Shown here: one piece after another, positions 48,137 to 56,323 of the stretch
Layout: each line of letters starts with the position of its first letter
Position numbering within the stretch: position 1 is the first letter of the stretch
From: Luteimonas kalidii
GTDB lineage: Bacteria > Pseudomonadota > Gammaproteobacteria > Xanthomonadales > Xanthomonadaceae
Length of the DNA stretch: 64,000 nt
Assembly (NCBI RefSeq): GCF_029887935.1
Contig: NZ_JARXRO010000014.1
Coordinates: forward strand, 177,685 to 241,684
Direction of reading: 5' to 3'
Program-made: the position numbers and the translations under genes
Notes under the pieces: model-generated
Databases searched by the model: none
Told to the model about the DNA's origin: nothing
What the model saw: only the letters and a program-made list of their open reading frames with translations

Positions 48137-48613
48137 CTAGTCAGCCGGTTCGGCGGGGACCGGGATGGTCAGGCCGCGCTTCACCAGGCTCAGCGCGACA
48201 TTGGTGGTGAAACGCTTGACGTTGGCGTTCTCACCCACCATGCGTGCCATCAGTGCGTCATAGGTTTCCGTGTCGGGCGCGGTGATCACGAGGATGAAGT
48301 CGGCTTCTCCCGTCACGTAGAACGCCTGCTGGATGTGCGTCTGCGCGGCGAGCCAGGCCCTGAACTGCGCCAGCAGTTCGGGGCGTTCGCGCTCCACCTG
48401 GACAGCGACGATGAACGAGGTCGGCCGCCCAACGTACTTGGGGTCGACCACCGAAATGTCGCGGACGATCACCCCTGACTCGCGCAGCCGGCGCACCCGG
48501 CGCTGGACAGCCGACGGCGACAGGGCCACCTGTTCGGCCAGGCGCTCAGCCGTCTGGACCGCGTCCTCCTGAAGGAGATTGAGAATCTGGCGATCGAAGC
48601 GGTCCAACGTCAT
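48137..48613 (-). CDS. Lrp/AsnC-family transcriptional regulator
   Basis: This is a 158-residue regulator. The N-terminal helix-turn-helix (about 1-60: LDRFDRQILNLLQEDAV, then SPSAVQRRVRRLRESGVI) is followed by the RAM/AsnC ligand-binding domain (about 65-150) with VTGEADFILVITAPD. Length and order match single-domain Lrp proteins, which sense amino acids and bind DNA as octamers or dimers. The start at 48613 is chosen because the family begins at LDRFDRQIL; a longer form to 48655 lacks support. It lies upstream of the PLP lyase and is divergent from the M20 peptidase, so these are its likely targets. Confidence 0.88.
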   Translation of the reverse strand: MTLDRFDRQILNLLQEDAVQTAERLAEQVALSPSAVQRRVRRLRESGVIVRDISVVDPKYVGRPTSFIVAVQVERERPELLAQFRAWLAAQTHIQQAFYVTGEADFILVITAPDTETYDALMARMVGENANVKRFTTNVALSLVKRGLTIPVPAEPAD

Positions 48614-48726
48614 CCGGCAATGATACTGCGCGCCACGTGCCGAAAAAAAGCGCATCGCCGGTCGGAATCGCCGCGTAACGACGCGGACCGATGGCTAGCA
48701 TTTCCACCTCCGATCAAGAGGCGACG

Positions 48727-50166
48727 ATGGAATCTACCGCAATGAAGGCTTTCATCGAGGACGCATGGTCCTCGCAGGTCATGCCTGCACTTATGTCCTA
48801 TATGGCCATTCCCTGCGAATCGCCAGCGTTCGACCCGCAGTGGCAGACGAACGGATACATGGACCAGGCCGTCGACCTCATGGTGGACTGGTCGCGCGAA
48901 CAGTTGGCGACGATGGTCGGTGTGACGATCGAAGTCGTGCGACTGGGTGGGCGTACGCCCGTGATCTTCATCGAGGTCCCTGGCGATGCGCGTGTTCCGG
49001 TGCTGGTCTACGGCCATCTGGACAAGCAACCGCCCATGGAAGGGTGGAGCCATGGCCGTTCGGCGTGGGTGCCGTCGCTGGAGGGTGATCGACTGTACGG
49101 GCGAGGTGGTGCCGATGACGGCTACGCGCTCTTCAGTGCCATCACCGCCCTGCGAGCAGTGCATGCCCAGGGCATCGTGCTACCGCGCTGTACGATCCTG
49201 ATCGAGGCCTGCGAAGAATCCGGCAGCGAGGACCTGCCTGCCTATGTCGCACACCTTGCCGAACGCATCGGCACCCCCGCGCTGGTCGTCGCACTCGATG
49301 CCGGCTGCGGCAACTACGACCAGCTCTGGCTCACGACGTCCTTGCGCGGACAGGTCGCCGGCACCTTGACAGTCCGAGTCCTGGATGAGGGCATCCATTC
49401 GGGCGACGGGTCCGGCGTGGTGCCGTCGAGCTTCCGCGTGGCACGCCAGTTGCTGTCACGCCTGGAATGCGAAGACAGCGGCGAGGTGACAGAGGCGTTC
49501 CATGCACCCATCCCGGAGCCAAGCCGCCTGCAGGCTGAGCGCGCCGCCCGGGCATTGGGCACGGCCTTCTACGCGCCGCTGCCCCTGGCCCATGGCGTAC
49601 GGCCAGTGTCGGAGCAGGTCGCCGAGCTGATCCTCAATCGCGCCTGGCGTCCCCAGCTGGCTGTCATCGGTATCGACGGCCTTCCAGCGACTGCGCAAGC
49701 CGCCGCGGTCACCCAGCCCGCCACGAGCCTGAAGATCGGTCTGCGCCTACCGCCCACCGTGGATCCGCTGGCAGCGACCGAAACACTCAAGACGCTGCTG
49801 GAAACAGATCCGCCGTATGGAGCGCATGTTGTTTTCCAGCCACATCTGCAATCGAAGGGCTGGTTGGCACCAGCGCCTTCGCCCTGGCTGGAGCGCAGTG
49901 TCGAAGAAGCCTCCATGGCGGCGTTCGGGTCACCGCCGGCGTCGATAGGCGGGGGTGGTGGCATCCCGTTCCTTTCCATGCTCGGCGAGCGCTTCCCGCA
50001 GGCGCAGTTCGTCGTGACCGGGGTACTGGGCCCCCAATCCAATGCTCACGGACCAAACGAATTCCTGCATGTCCCGACCGCGATCCGGGTGACCCTTGCC
50101 ATGGCTGTCCTGTTGCGTGACGCGCAACGGCATGCCGCCTCCCCCGCCACCGCCACTTCCACCTGA
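48727..50166 (+). CDS. M20-family metallopeptidase (dipeptidase-like)
   Basis: This is a 479-residue cytoplasmic peptidase of family M20 (carnosinase/PepV/ArgE relatives), using two metal ions. Metal and catalytic segments are VYGHLDKQPP (first His and Asp), GRGGADDG (bridging Asp), EACEESGSED (catalytic Glu pair), LDAGCG and the late HGPNEFLHV. A dimerisation domain sits between residues about 200 and 360. ATG 48727 with AAGAGG six bases upstream is preferred over ATG 48691. It is divergent from the Lrp gene and followed by a GST gene 13 bp later. Its likely role is hydrolysis of dipeptides or N-acyl amino acids that feed the PLP lyase; the link is inferred. Confidence 0.88.
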   Translation: MESTAMKAFIEDAWSSQVMPALMSYMAIPCESPAFDPQWQTNGYMDQAVDLMVDWSREQLATMVGVTIEVVRLGGRTPVIFIEVPGDARVPVLVYGHLDKQPPMEGWSHGRSAWVPSLEGDRLYGRGGADDGYALFSAITALRAVHAQGIVLPRCTILIEACEESGSEDLPAYVAHLAERIGTPALVVALDAGCGNYDQLWLTTSLRGQVAGTLTVRVLDEGIHSGDGSGVVPSSFRVARQLLSRLECEDSGEVTEAFHAPIPEPSRLQAERAARALGTAFYAPLPLAHGVRPVSEQVAELILNRAWRPQLAVIGIDGLPATAQAAAVTQPATSLKIGLRLPPTVDPLAATETLKTLLETDPPYGAHVVFQPHLQSKGWLAPAPSPWLERSVEEASMAAFGSPPASIGGGGGIPFLSMLGERFPQAQFVVTGVLGPQSNAHGPNEFLHVPTAIRVTLAMAVLLRDAQRHAASPATATST

Positions 50167-50179
50167 CCCGACACCAGCC

Positions 50180-50806
50180 ATGACCATGATGAAGCTGCTC
50201 TACCAGACCCACTCGCCGTATGCGCGCAAGGCGCTCGTTTTCGCCCATGAGGCCGGCGTCGCCGCCGCACTCGAGGTCATTCACCAGGAAACCAGCCCGA
50301 CCGTGAAGAATCCCGCGGTGTTTGCCCGCAATCCCCTGGGCAAGGTCCCGGTGCTGTTGCGGGCGGACTGCGATGCGATCTTCGACTCGGACGTGATCTG
50401 CGCCTACCTGGACACGCTGCATGCGGGACCGCGCCTGATCCCGCATGAGGGAGAAGCGCGTTGGCGCGCGCTACGCCTCCAGGCCGCCGCCCAGGGGTTG
50501 TGCGACGCCGGCATCGCACTGCGCTGGGAAACCGTGCGGCGCCCGGTCGAGTTGCGGTATGCGCCACTAGGCGAAGGCTATGCGGAGAAGCTGCGGACCA
50601 CCTACGACTGGCTCGAGCAGGAAATCGACGAGCGCAGCGCCGTCCACGTAGGTCACATTGCCGTGGCGACCGCCTTGAGCTGGATCGCCTTCCGCGAGTT
50701 GCCTGATTTCCGGGAAGGGCATCCACGACTGGTCGAGTGGTTTGATGCCTTCGAGGCGCGCGACTCAATGACAAGGACGCCGCTGTCCGGCGATACCCAC
50801 GATTAG
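50180..50806 (+). CDS. Glutathione S-transferase family protein
   Basis: This is a 208-residue protein with the GST arrangement. A thioredoxin-like N-domain (about 1-80: LLYQTHSPYARKALVFAHEAG, with NPLGKVPVLLRADCDAIFDSDVI holding the cis-Pro and the glutathione-contact region) is followed by an all-helical C-domain (about 90-205). Ser and Tyr near the start could serve as the catalytic residue. The first codons contain Met at positions 1, 3 and 4, and no strong ribosome site is visible. It starts 13 bases after the M20 stop and is probably translated from the same mRNA. The substrate is unknown. Confidence 0.85.
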   Translation: MTMMKLLYQTHSPYARKALVFAHEAGVAAALEVIHQETSPTVKNPAVFARNPLGKVPVLLRADCDAIFDSDVICAYLDTLHAGPRLIPHEGEARWRALRLQAAAQGLCDAGIALRWETVRRPVELRYAPLGEGYAEKLRTTYDWLEQEIDERSAVHVGHIAVATALSWIAFRELPDFREGHPRLVEWFDAFEARDSMTRTPLSGDTHD

Positions 50807-50854
50807 CTTCTGCCCGTCAGGACTGGCGGCGCACCCCATGCGACGGCTTGCCGG

Positions 50855-51748
50855 CTAGGCTGATTCCCTGAAGCACTCGACGAGAAATTCCACCGTCGCA
50901 CGCACGGCGGGCAGCTGGCCCCGCCGATGCGGCATCACCAGCGTGGTCGTCACCGTGCCAGCGTTCCACTCCGGCAGTACGTGCACCAGTCGCGAGGCGG
51001 CGATCGCGTCACGACACATCCGCTCAGGCAGGCAGACGATGCCGAGTGCCGCAATGGCGCCGGCGGCGAGCACCACGGATTCGTTCGCCACCATCGCCTG
51101 CCGCGGCGAGACTTCCGCACGCTGGCCGTGCGCGCTGGACAGATGCCATGTGCTCGCTGATGGCGCCGTGAGCAGGCCCAGATGATCCCGCAGCTCGGCA
51201 GGCGACTGCGGCAAACCATGCAGGTCGATATACCCGGGCGCGGCCACGAGGATGATGGGTTCCACCATCACTTGCCGCTGCACCAACCCCGAATCCGGTA
51301 GCGGCGCGAAATGGCTCCGCACTGCGATATCCACGCCCTCCTGCAGCAGGTCGACGAAGCGGTCGGTGACGTCGAGTTCCACCCGCAGCTTCGGATACGC
51401 ACGGGCCAGGCGCGGCAGTTGCGAAGCCAGATCAAGCTGAGCAACGGGCACCGATGCACTGATGCGCACCGTGCCGCTGGGTTCGGCCTGGCGCCGACGG
51501 ACAATGGCCTCGGCAGCCTCGGCTTCGATCAGGGCGGCGCGTGCATGTTCATAGAAATCCCGCCCGAGCTCGGTCAGGGTGAAGCTGCGCGAAGTGCGGT
51601 GGATCAGGCGCGTCGCTAGCGAATCCTCGAGCTCGGCAACGCGCTTGCTGATCGTGGACTTGGGGAGGCCGAGGCGACGCGAGGCGGCCGCAAAGCCGCC
51701 GTTTTCCACAGCCGCGGCGAACAGCACCAGATCGTTGAGATTGATCAT
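50855..51748 (-). CDS. LysR-family transcriptional regulator
   Basis: This is a 297-residue regulator. An N-terminal winged helix-turn-helix (about 1-60, NGGFAAASRRLGLPKSTISK, then RLIHRTSRSFTLTELG) precedes the periplasmic-binding-protein-like effector domain (about 90-290). The order and length are typical of the LysR clade that controls a divergent gene, here the GST at 51881. The start at 51748 is the usual MxxLNDLVLF opening. It converges with the upstream GST gene. The inducer is unknown. Confidence 0.9.
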   Translation of the reverse strand: MINLNDLVLFAAAVENGGFAAASRRLGLPKSTISKRVAELEDSLATRLIHRTSRSFTLTELGRDFYEHARAALIEAEAAEAIVRRRQAEPSGTVRISASVPVAQLDLASQLPRLARAYPKLRVELDVTDRFVDLLQEGVDIAVRSHFAPLPDSGLVQRQVMVEPIILVAAPGYIDLHGLPQSPAELRDHLGLLTAPSASTWHLSSAHGQRAEVSPRQAMVANESVVLAAGAIAALGIVCLPERMCRDAIAASRLVHVLPEWNAGTVTTTLVMPHRRGQLPAVRATVEFLVECFRESA

Positions 51749-51880
51749 GTGGGTCGAACAATGTCTACAGGCGTGGACGATAAGTCCATTATTTGCCCAC
51801 TACACAGCCAATGTCCATGGAAATACCTTGTTCGGGACGGCCACGATCGTCGATCAATCACACCTGAAAGGACTATCTCG
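51749..51880. promoter_or_regulatory. LysR-GST divergent control region
   Basis: This 132-bp gap between divergent genes should carry both promoters and the LysR site. A short dyad GGAC-GATAA-GTCC lies at 51776-51788, next to the AT-rich TCCATTATTTG. A T-N11-A-type LysR box cannot be fixed by eye. Confidence 0.4.
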
Positions 51881-52651
51881 ATGAATGTCTACCGCGACAG
51901 CCGGCTTCCCATCCTGTTTTATGGCGTGCCCTCGGGATGCTCGTTCGGGTCCATCGTCGCCCTGGAATGGCTCGGCCGCCCCTATCAACTCTGCCGCATC
52001 GAGATGCCCGAAATCGTCAGCAGCGAACACTACAAGCGCATCAACGCGGTCGGCGAAACGCCGACGATGCGCACCGCTGCAGGCGATTTCATCAGCGAGA
52101 GCCTCGCCATCCTCAACCACATCGGCGCACAGGATCTCGATCGCGGGCTCACCTTCGCGCAGGGGACGCCGGCGTTCGACCGGTTCAACCAGGTGCTGGC
52201 GTACCTCAACACCAGCCTCTTCGACGCCTACTCGCCGTTCTGGTACGCAGTCGAACATGATCTCGACGCCCCGCAGAAGAAGGCGCTGACCGACTACGGC
52301 CGCGCCAAGGTACTGAAGGCGCACGCCGACCTTGAAGCGATGCTGGGCGACAGGCCTTGGCTGCTGGGTGAGCAGCGCACGCTTGCCGATGCCTATTTCA
52401 TCGGGATTGCGCGCTGGAACGAGTACCACCGGGTCGTCGACCGCCAGGACTATCCGAACCTCCAGCGCCTTTACGACCAGCTGGAAGCCGACCCGGCGGT
52501 CGTCTTCGCCCACGCGATTGAACGGCGCGAGGCCGCGGAGGGTACAGGTGGCTTCGTTGGGGAGATTGCGCTCGATGAAGTGCTGGAGCAGCTGCCACGC
52601 GTACGTGACGTCATTGAGGTTCCCAGCATCGCTCCCGTTCTCTGGGCGTGA
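51881..52651 (+). CDS. Glutathione S-transferase family protein
   Basis: This is a 256-residue GST-fold protein. The N-domain begins with a strand and the segment YGVPSGCSFGSIVALEWLG, where the Cys-Ser near the end of strand 1 is in the position of beta-class GST active sites. GETPTM and GDFISESLAILNHIG then give the cis-Pro and the glutathione-carboxylate contact. The C-domain is helical, and there is a longer tail after about 215. AAAGGA lies nine bases before the ATG. It is divergent from the LysR gene, which is its probable regulator. The substrate is unknown. Confidence 0.85.
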   Translation: MNVYRDSRLPILFYGVPSGCSFGSIVALEWLGRPYQLCRIEMPEIVSSEHYKRINAVGETPTMRTAAGDFISESLAILNHIGAQDLDRGLTFAQGTPAFDRFNQVLAYLNTSLFDAYSPFWYAVEHDLDAPQKKALTDYGRAKVLKAHADLEAMLGDRPWLLGEQRTLADAYFIGIARWNEYHRVVDRQDYPNLQRLYDQLEADPAVVFAHAIERREAAEGTGGFVGEIALDEVLEQLPRVRDVIEVPSIAPVLWA

Positions 52652-53223
52652 ATGACCCGAAGATTTGATGGTGACCGGAAAGCTGGCCACAGATCCTATG
52701 TGGCTGGCCTGATCGAATAGCGCTCTCGGCTTTCCGCCTGGGAAGCCGGTCGCTTGATTGAGACGATGTCCGCTTTGGGTCGAGTGCCGCCCTTCCCTAC
52801 CCCCGATAAACATCCCTAAGCCGTAACCCCGCTGGTCGTCTACAAAGGCAACGATCGCGCGGCGCGTGAATCAGTCGCAGCTCGCTTCGATGAATCAGCG
52901 GTCAGTCGAAACGCTATGGCAGTGCATCGGTCTTGCCGACGTTGAAAGTGCTTCCAGCTTTCTTTCTTGAGCGCATGAGCCAATGAAGCCGGCGGCGCCC
53001 TCTCTCGGATGTCGCGTCACAGGCGTTGGAGACGAGATCCGAACAGGACCCGCCTTCGTACGGTGCAGGTGCGCATGGGAACGTAGTCGCAGATCATCGA
53101 CGCCCGGCGGGTCGGCAATAATTGTCATCCGAGCCTCAAGACAGCCAGTGTCCAAGCTCGTGGCGGTGCCGGGCACCTTTTCGCCTGGACCATCCTTATC
53201 AGGTACGGACAGCCCCGTTGGCG
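52652..53223. other. Intergenic region (572 bp), possibly degenerate DNA
   Basis: No convincing gene is present. Reading frames here are short and lack ribosome sites or recognisable domains. G+C looks lower than in the flanking genes. The string ATGTCCGCTTTGGGTCGA at 52766-52783 resembles, from memory, a sequence motif often found in decayed intergenic DNA of many Proteobacteria, so the region may be the remains of an old repeat or gene. Confidence 0.45.
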
Positions 53224-54468
53224 TCAGGGCTTTGGCCGGCTCAGGAGCAGCCTCGCCTGCGTGCCCCAGCCGCCGATGAAGATGTCGTCCACACCGTCGC
53301 CATCCAGATCGCCTACGGCCATGCCCCAGCTTCTGCCAATGGTCTCCTCCGGGATGACGGCGGACGTCACGTCGGAAAAGCGGCCGCTGCCGTCGTTGGC
53401 ATAGGCGCGGACCTGCAACGGCACGAAACCGGGGACCTGGATGGGTCCGACAATGATGTCCGGCGCGGCGTCATGGTTGAAATCCACGATCGTGCCGCCC
53501 CAGGTCGAGAACGTGTTGAAGGGCATCCGGTCCACGGTCTCATCAATGAAGCGGCCCTGGCCGTCATTGATCAGCAGGCGCACCTGTGGATCCTTGTCCC
53601 AGTCCTGGTTGTTGCTGGTCAGGTTGAGCATGAGAATGTCCGGCAACGCGTCCCCGTTGGCATCGAACACGTGCATCTGCCGTGTTTCGAAAGGCGCCAC
53701 GAGGTGCAGCCGCTCCGAAGCATCCGAAAACCTGCCTCGACCATCGTTGAGCAGAAGCCTGCTCGGCGGAGTCTCGTTGGCGACCAGCATGTCCAGGTCG
53801 TCGTCACCGTCCAGGTCCACGAGAACGATGTCCTGGGTGTCGTCGTCAACCGCCGGAAGATGTGTCGCGGTCACGTCGATGAAATGCCCCGGCCGCTCCG
53901 GATCGTTCAACCAGAGGAAATTTTGGCCAGACTCGGATCCGGAATTGCCTATCACGATATCCGGCAGGCCGTCACCGTTCACGTCGCCGACCGCCAACCC
54001 GTTGCCCTCGCTCAGCGCCGGGAGACGATCCGTGACGTCGGAAAATTCGCCGCCGCGACCGCCCAGGAAGAACTGGTGCGACTGGTCGTCTTCGGCCACG
54101 AAGATCAGGTCGGGGTATCCGTCGGCGTTGAAATCGGCGCTGAGCACATGCTCGGTGTCGTATGCGGCGGTTCCGAGCGCACCGCGCTTCCACGTCAGCC
54201 GCCCCTCGCCGTCGTTGAGGTAGAGGCGGTTCTCGCCGTGTTCGACCGCCAGCACCACATCCAGATCACCGTCGCCGTCTACGTCCACGAAGATGGCGTC
54301 CAGCGCGTGCAGGTCGGGGGCGGCGGGTACATGGGTATCGGTGGCATCACGATACACCGTCGCGTCCTGCCTCGGATTAGGCTCGACGGCAGATATCGGA
54401 AGCGTCGCCCCAACCATGAGAGGTGCCACGAGGGCGGGCAAATGCAGCAGCTTCTGGCTTCGGGTCAT
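53224..54468 (-). CDS. Secreted FG-GAP/VCBS repeat protein
   Basis: This is a 414-residue exported protein with about seven FG-GAP-like blades, each carrying a calcium-type loop (DVDGDGDLD, DFNADGYPD, DVNGDGLPD, DLDGDDDLD, DANGDALPD, DFNHDAAPD and DLDGDGVDD). Together they would make a seven-bladed propeller like those of integrin-alpha and secreted ASPIC/VCBS proteins. A signal peptide spans about residues 1-28. ATG 54468 is chosen because GGAG lies seven bases upstream. Calcium binding and extracellular location follow from the motif and family. A partner protein is unknown. It lies downstream of the S41 peptidase gene in the same direction (193 bp). Confidence 0.85.
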   Translation of the reverse strand: MTRSQKLLHLPALVAPLMVGATLPISAVEPNPRQDATVYRDATDTHVPAAPDLHALDAIFVDVDGDGDLDVVLAVEHGENRLYLNDGEGRLTWKRGALGTAAYDTEHVLSADFNADGYPDLIFVAEDDQSHQFFLGGRGGEFSDVTDRLPALSEGNGLAVGDVNGDGLPDIVIGNSGSESGQNFLWLNDPERPGHFIDVTATHLPAVDDDTQDIVLVDLDGDDDLDMLVANETPPSRLLLNDGRGRFSDASERLHLVAPFETRQMHVFDANGDALPDILMLNLTSNNQDWDKDPQVRLLINDGQGRFIDETVDRMPFNTFSTWGGTIVDFNHDAAPDIIVGPIQVPGFVPLQVRAYANDGSGRFSDVTSAVIPEETIGRSWGMAVGDLDGDGVDDIFIGGWGTQARLLLSRPKP

Positions 54469-54661
54469 GACGTGCTCCAATGTTCCTTCGACACTTTCCA
54501 CCGGTGACCAACAGCGTACCCCACGCCTGCCCGGCCGCCCTGAAGCCGCACTCTCGTCAACTTCCGCTCCCTATGCCTGTTGCCTGTCAGGGCGAGAAGA
54601 GTCAGCTATTCGGCCCCGACCCTCGATAACGTTTCGTGATTGCCACCCTGCCCTCCAGTCG

Positions 54662-56200
54662 CTAAGCGGACCCACCGTTTCCACGCTGCATCCGCTCTTC
54701 GCGGATGACATCCAGCGCCTTCCGCAGCACCGGATCGTCGGCACCCTCGACCAGGGGTCGCTCGATGATCATGGTCGGCACCACGCCGCGCGCTTCGAGC
54801 GCGCCGCTGGGCCGCACGATCCTGGCCTTGGGATAGCCAACGGTCAGCCCGGTGTGGGGCAGCGTGAAATGCTCCATCGCGCCATAGGTGGTGGCGAGGT
54901 CGGAGGTCTCCTCGCCCAGCACGCGTCCAAAACCGTAGTCCTGCACGATGGCGGCCACGCTGACCGCGTTCGAATAGCTGTGTCGGTTGACCAGTACGTG
55001 CACACGCCCTTCGAAACGCCGCCCTTCGCGCGGCGGCACCAGCGGAATCGGGTAGCTGACGCGGGTGCCGGGCGCCTGTCCCGCGTACAGCCTGGCGAGG
55101 TCGGCCGAGGCGCCACCTGCATCGCCCGACTGGCTGTCCAGCCGCGCGCGGTTGGCGGCCACGGTCGCCTCGCTGACGCGAATGTCGAAGGCGGGGCTGA
55201 ACCGGAACGGCCGGTCGGCGATCCAGGCGAGCATCAGGTCGCTGAACGCATTGTCGCCGCCGGGGTTGTCGCGCAGATCGATGAGCAGGTCGCTTGCACC
55301 GGCGTCGAGGAACGACTCGAACCCCGCGTCGATGAAGCTGCGGAAGGCGCTGCGGTCCCAGGGATCGGCCGCTTCGGGTCGTGTGTCGTAGAACGGGCCG
55401 GGACGCAGGTAAGCGGTGGCGTTGCCCAGCATGCGGGCGTCGCGCGCCTGCATGTCCGGCGGCGTCGGTCCGGCGCGGGCTTCCTCCTCGGCGACGACCT
55501 CGGCGCGGGTGCGGGCAGGCAGCCAGGCCTTGCGTGGCTGGCCGCCCGCATCCAACAGCGTGAGTTCTACGCCCTCCACCTCGCCCGACGCCAGCCAGGC
55601 GAGCAGGGGCAGCAGGCCCTCCAGCTGCGCATACAGCATGTAGTCGGTATCGGCCGCTACCAGTTCGCCCACCGAACGCAGCCAAGCCAGCGCCGGCTTG
55701 CCGTCGATCGCCAGCACCCGGTCGCCGGGCGCGATCCCCGCGGCGGCGCCCGGCTGCTGCAGCACGAACACCTCGTCGCCCTCTACGCGCAACTGGAGCG
55801 GCAGCGCCTTCCCGCCGCCTTCGCGAAACGCCGCCCAGCGCTCGATGGGCCGGTCGATGCGGGCATGCGCCACCCGGCCGAAGGCGACGAAGCGCGTGAA
55901 CCGGAGCCGGGCTTCCTGCCTGGACAGGGGCGTGTCGAGCGCGCCGCGCATCCGCTCGAACAGCGCGTCGTATTCGGCTTTCGAACGGCGCGCGAACAGG
56001 TCGTAGTGCGAGGCTCGCAGTTGCGCGTACAGCGTGTCGAAATCCTCGCGCAGCCGGGCCACGGGGATCGGCGCTTCCGGCGCTTCGGCAGCAGTGGGTG
56101 CCACGGGCTCCCCGGGCGGTACGGACGCGGCGCAGGCCGGTGCGGAGAGCAGGCTTCCGAGCAGGAACGTCCAGGCGTGGAGACGCGTCGCAATGTGCAT
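54662..56200 (-). CDS. S41-family peptidase with PDZ-like segment, exported
   Basis: This is a 512-residue exported serine peptidase of family S41 (tail-specific/C-terminal processing protease group). A signal peptide spans about residues 1-25. A helical region is followed by a PDZ-type stretch (AAGIAPGDRVLAIDG, about 150-165) and the catalytic domain from about 290. That domain contains DLLIDLRDNPGG and the nucleophile segment HVLVNRHSYSNAVS. It is longer than CtpA because of an insert between the PDZ-like part and the catalytic core. GAGG lies close upstream of the ATG. It is divergent from the CadC-like regulator, 123 bp away, which may control it. Confidence 0.85.
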   Translation of the reverse strand: MHIATRLHAWTFLLGSLLSAPACAASVPPGEPVAPTAAEAPEAPIPVARLREDFDTLYAQLRASHYDLFARRSKAEYDALFERMRGALDTPLSRQEARLRFTRFVAFGRVAHARIDRPIERWAAFREGGGKALPLQLRVEGDEVFVLQQPGAAAGIAPGDRVLAIDGKPALAWLRSVGELVAADTDYMLYAQLEGLLPLLAWLASGEVEGVELTLLDAGGQPRKAWLPARTRAEVVAEEEARAGPTPPDMQARDARMLGNATAYLRPGPFYDTRPEAADPWDRSAFRSFIDAGFESFLDAGASDLLIDLRDNPGGDNAFSDLMLAWIADRPFRFSPAFDIRVSEATVAANRARLDSQSGDAGGASADLARLYAGQAPGTRVSYPIPLVPPREGRRFEGRVHVLVNRHSYSNAVSVAAIVQDYGFGRVLGEETSDLATTYGAMEHFTLPHTGLTVGYPKARIVRPSGALEARGVVPTMIIERPLVEGADDPVLRKALDVIREERMQRGNGGSA

Positions 56201-56323
56201 GGGATCCTCGAATGATCGCCGACGACGCCGGCTTGCCCGCTCATCACACCCCGGGCGATCCTAGCAACCCATGACCATAACCTCCCGACTCGCTGATCGT
56301 TTCCTCCTGCGGCGGGAATCCCA

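Noticed and set aside
52895-53176. A 93-codon reverse-strand frame in the gap before the FG-GAP gene
   Set aside because: No ribosome site, signal or conserved-looking pattern; likely chance.
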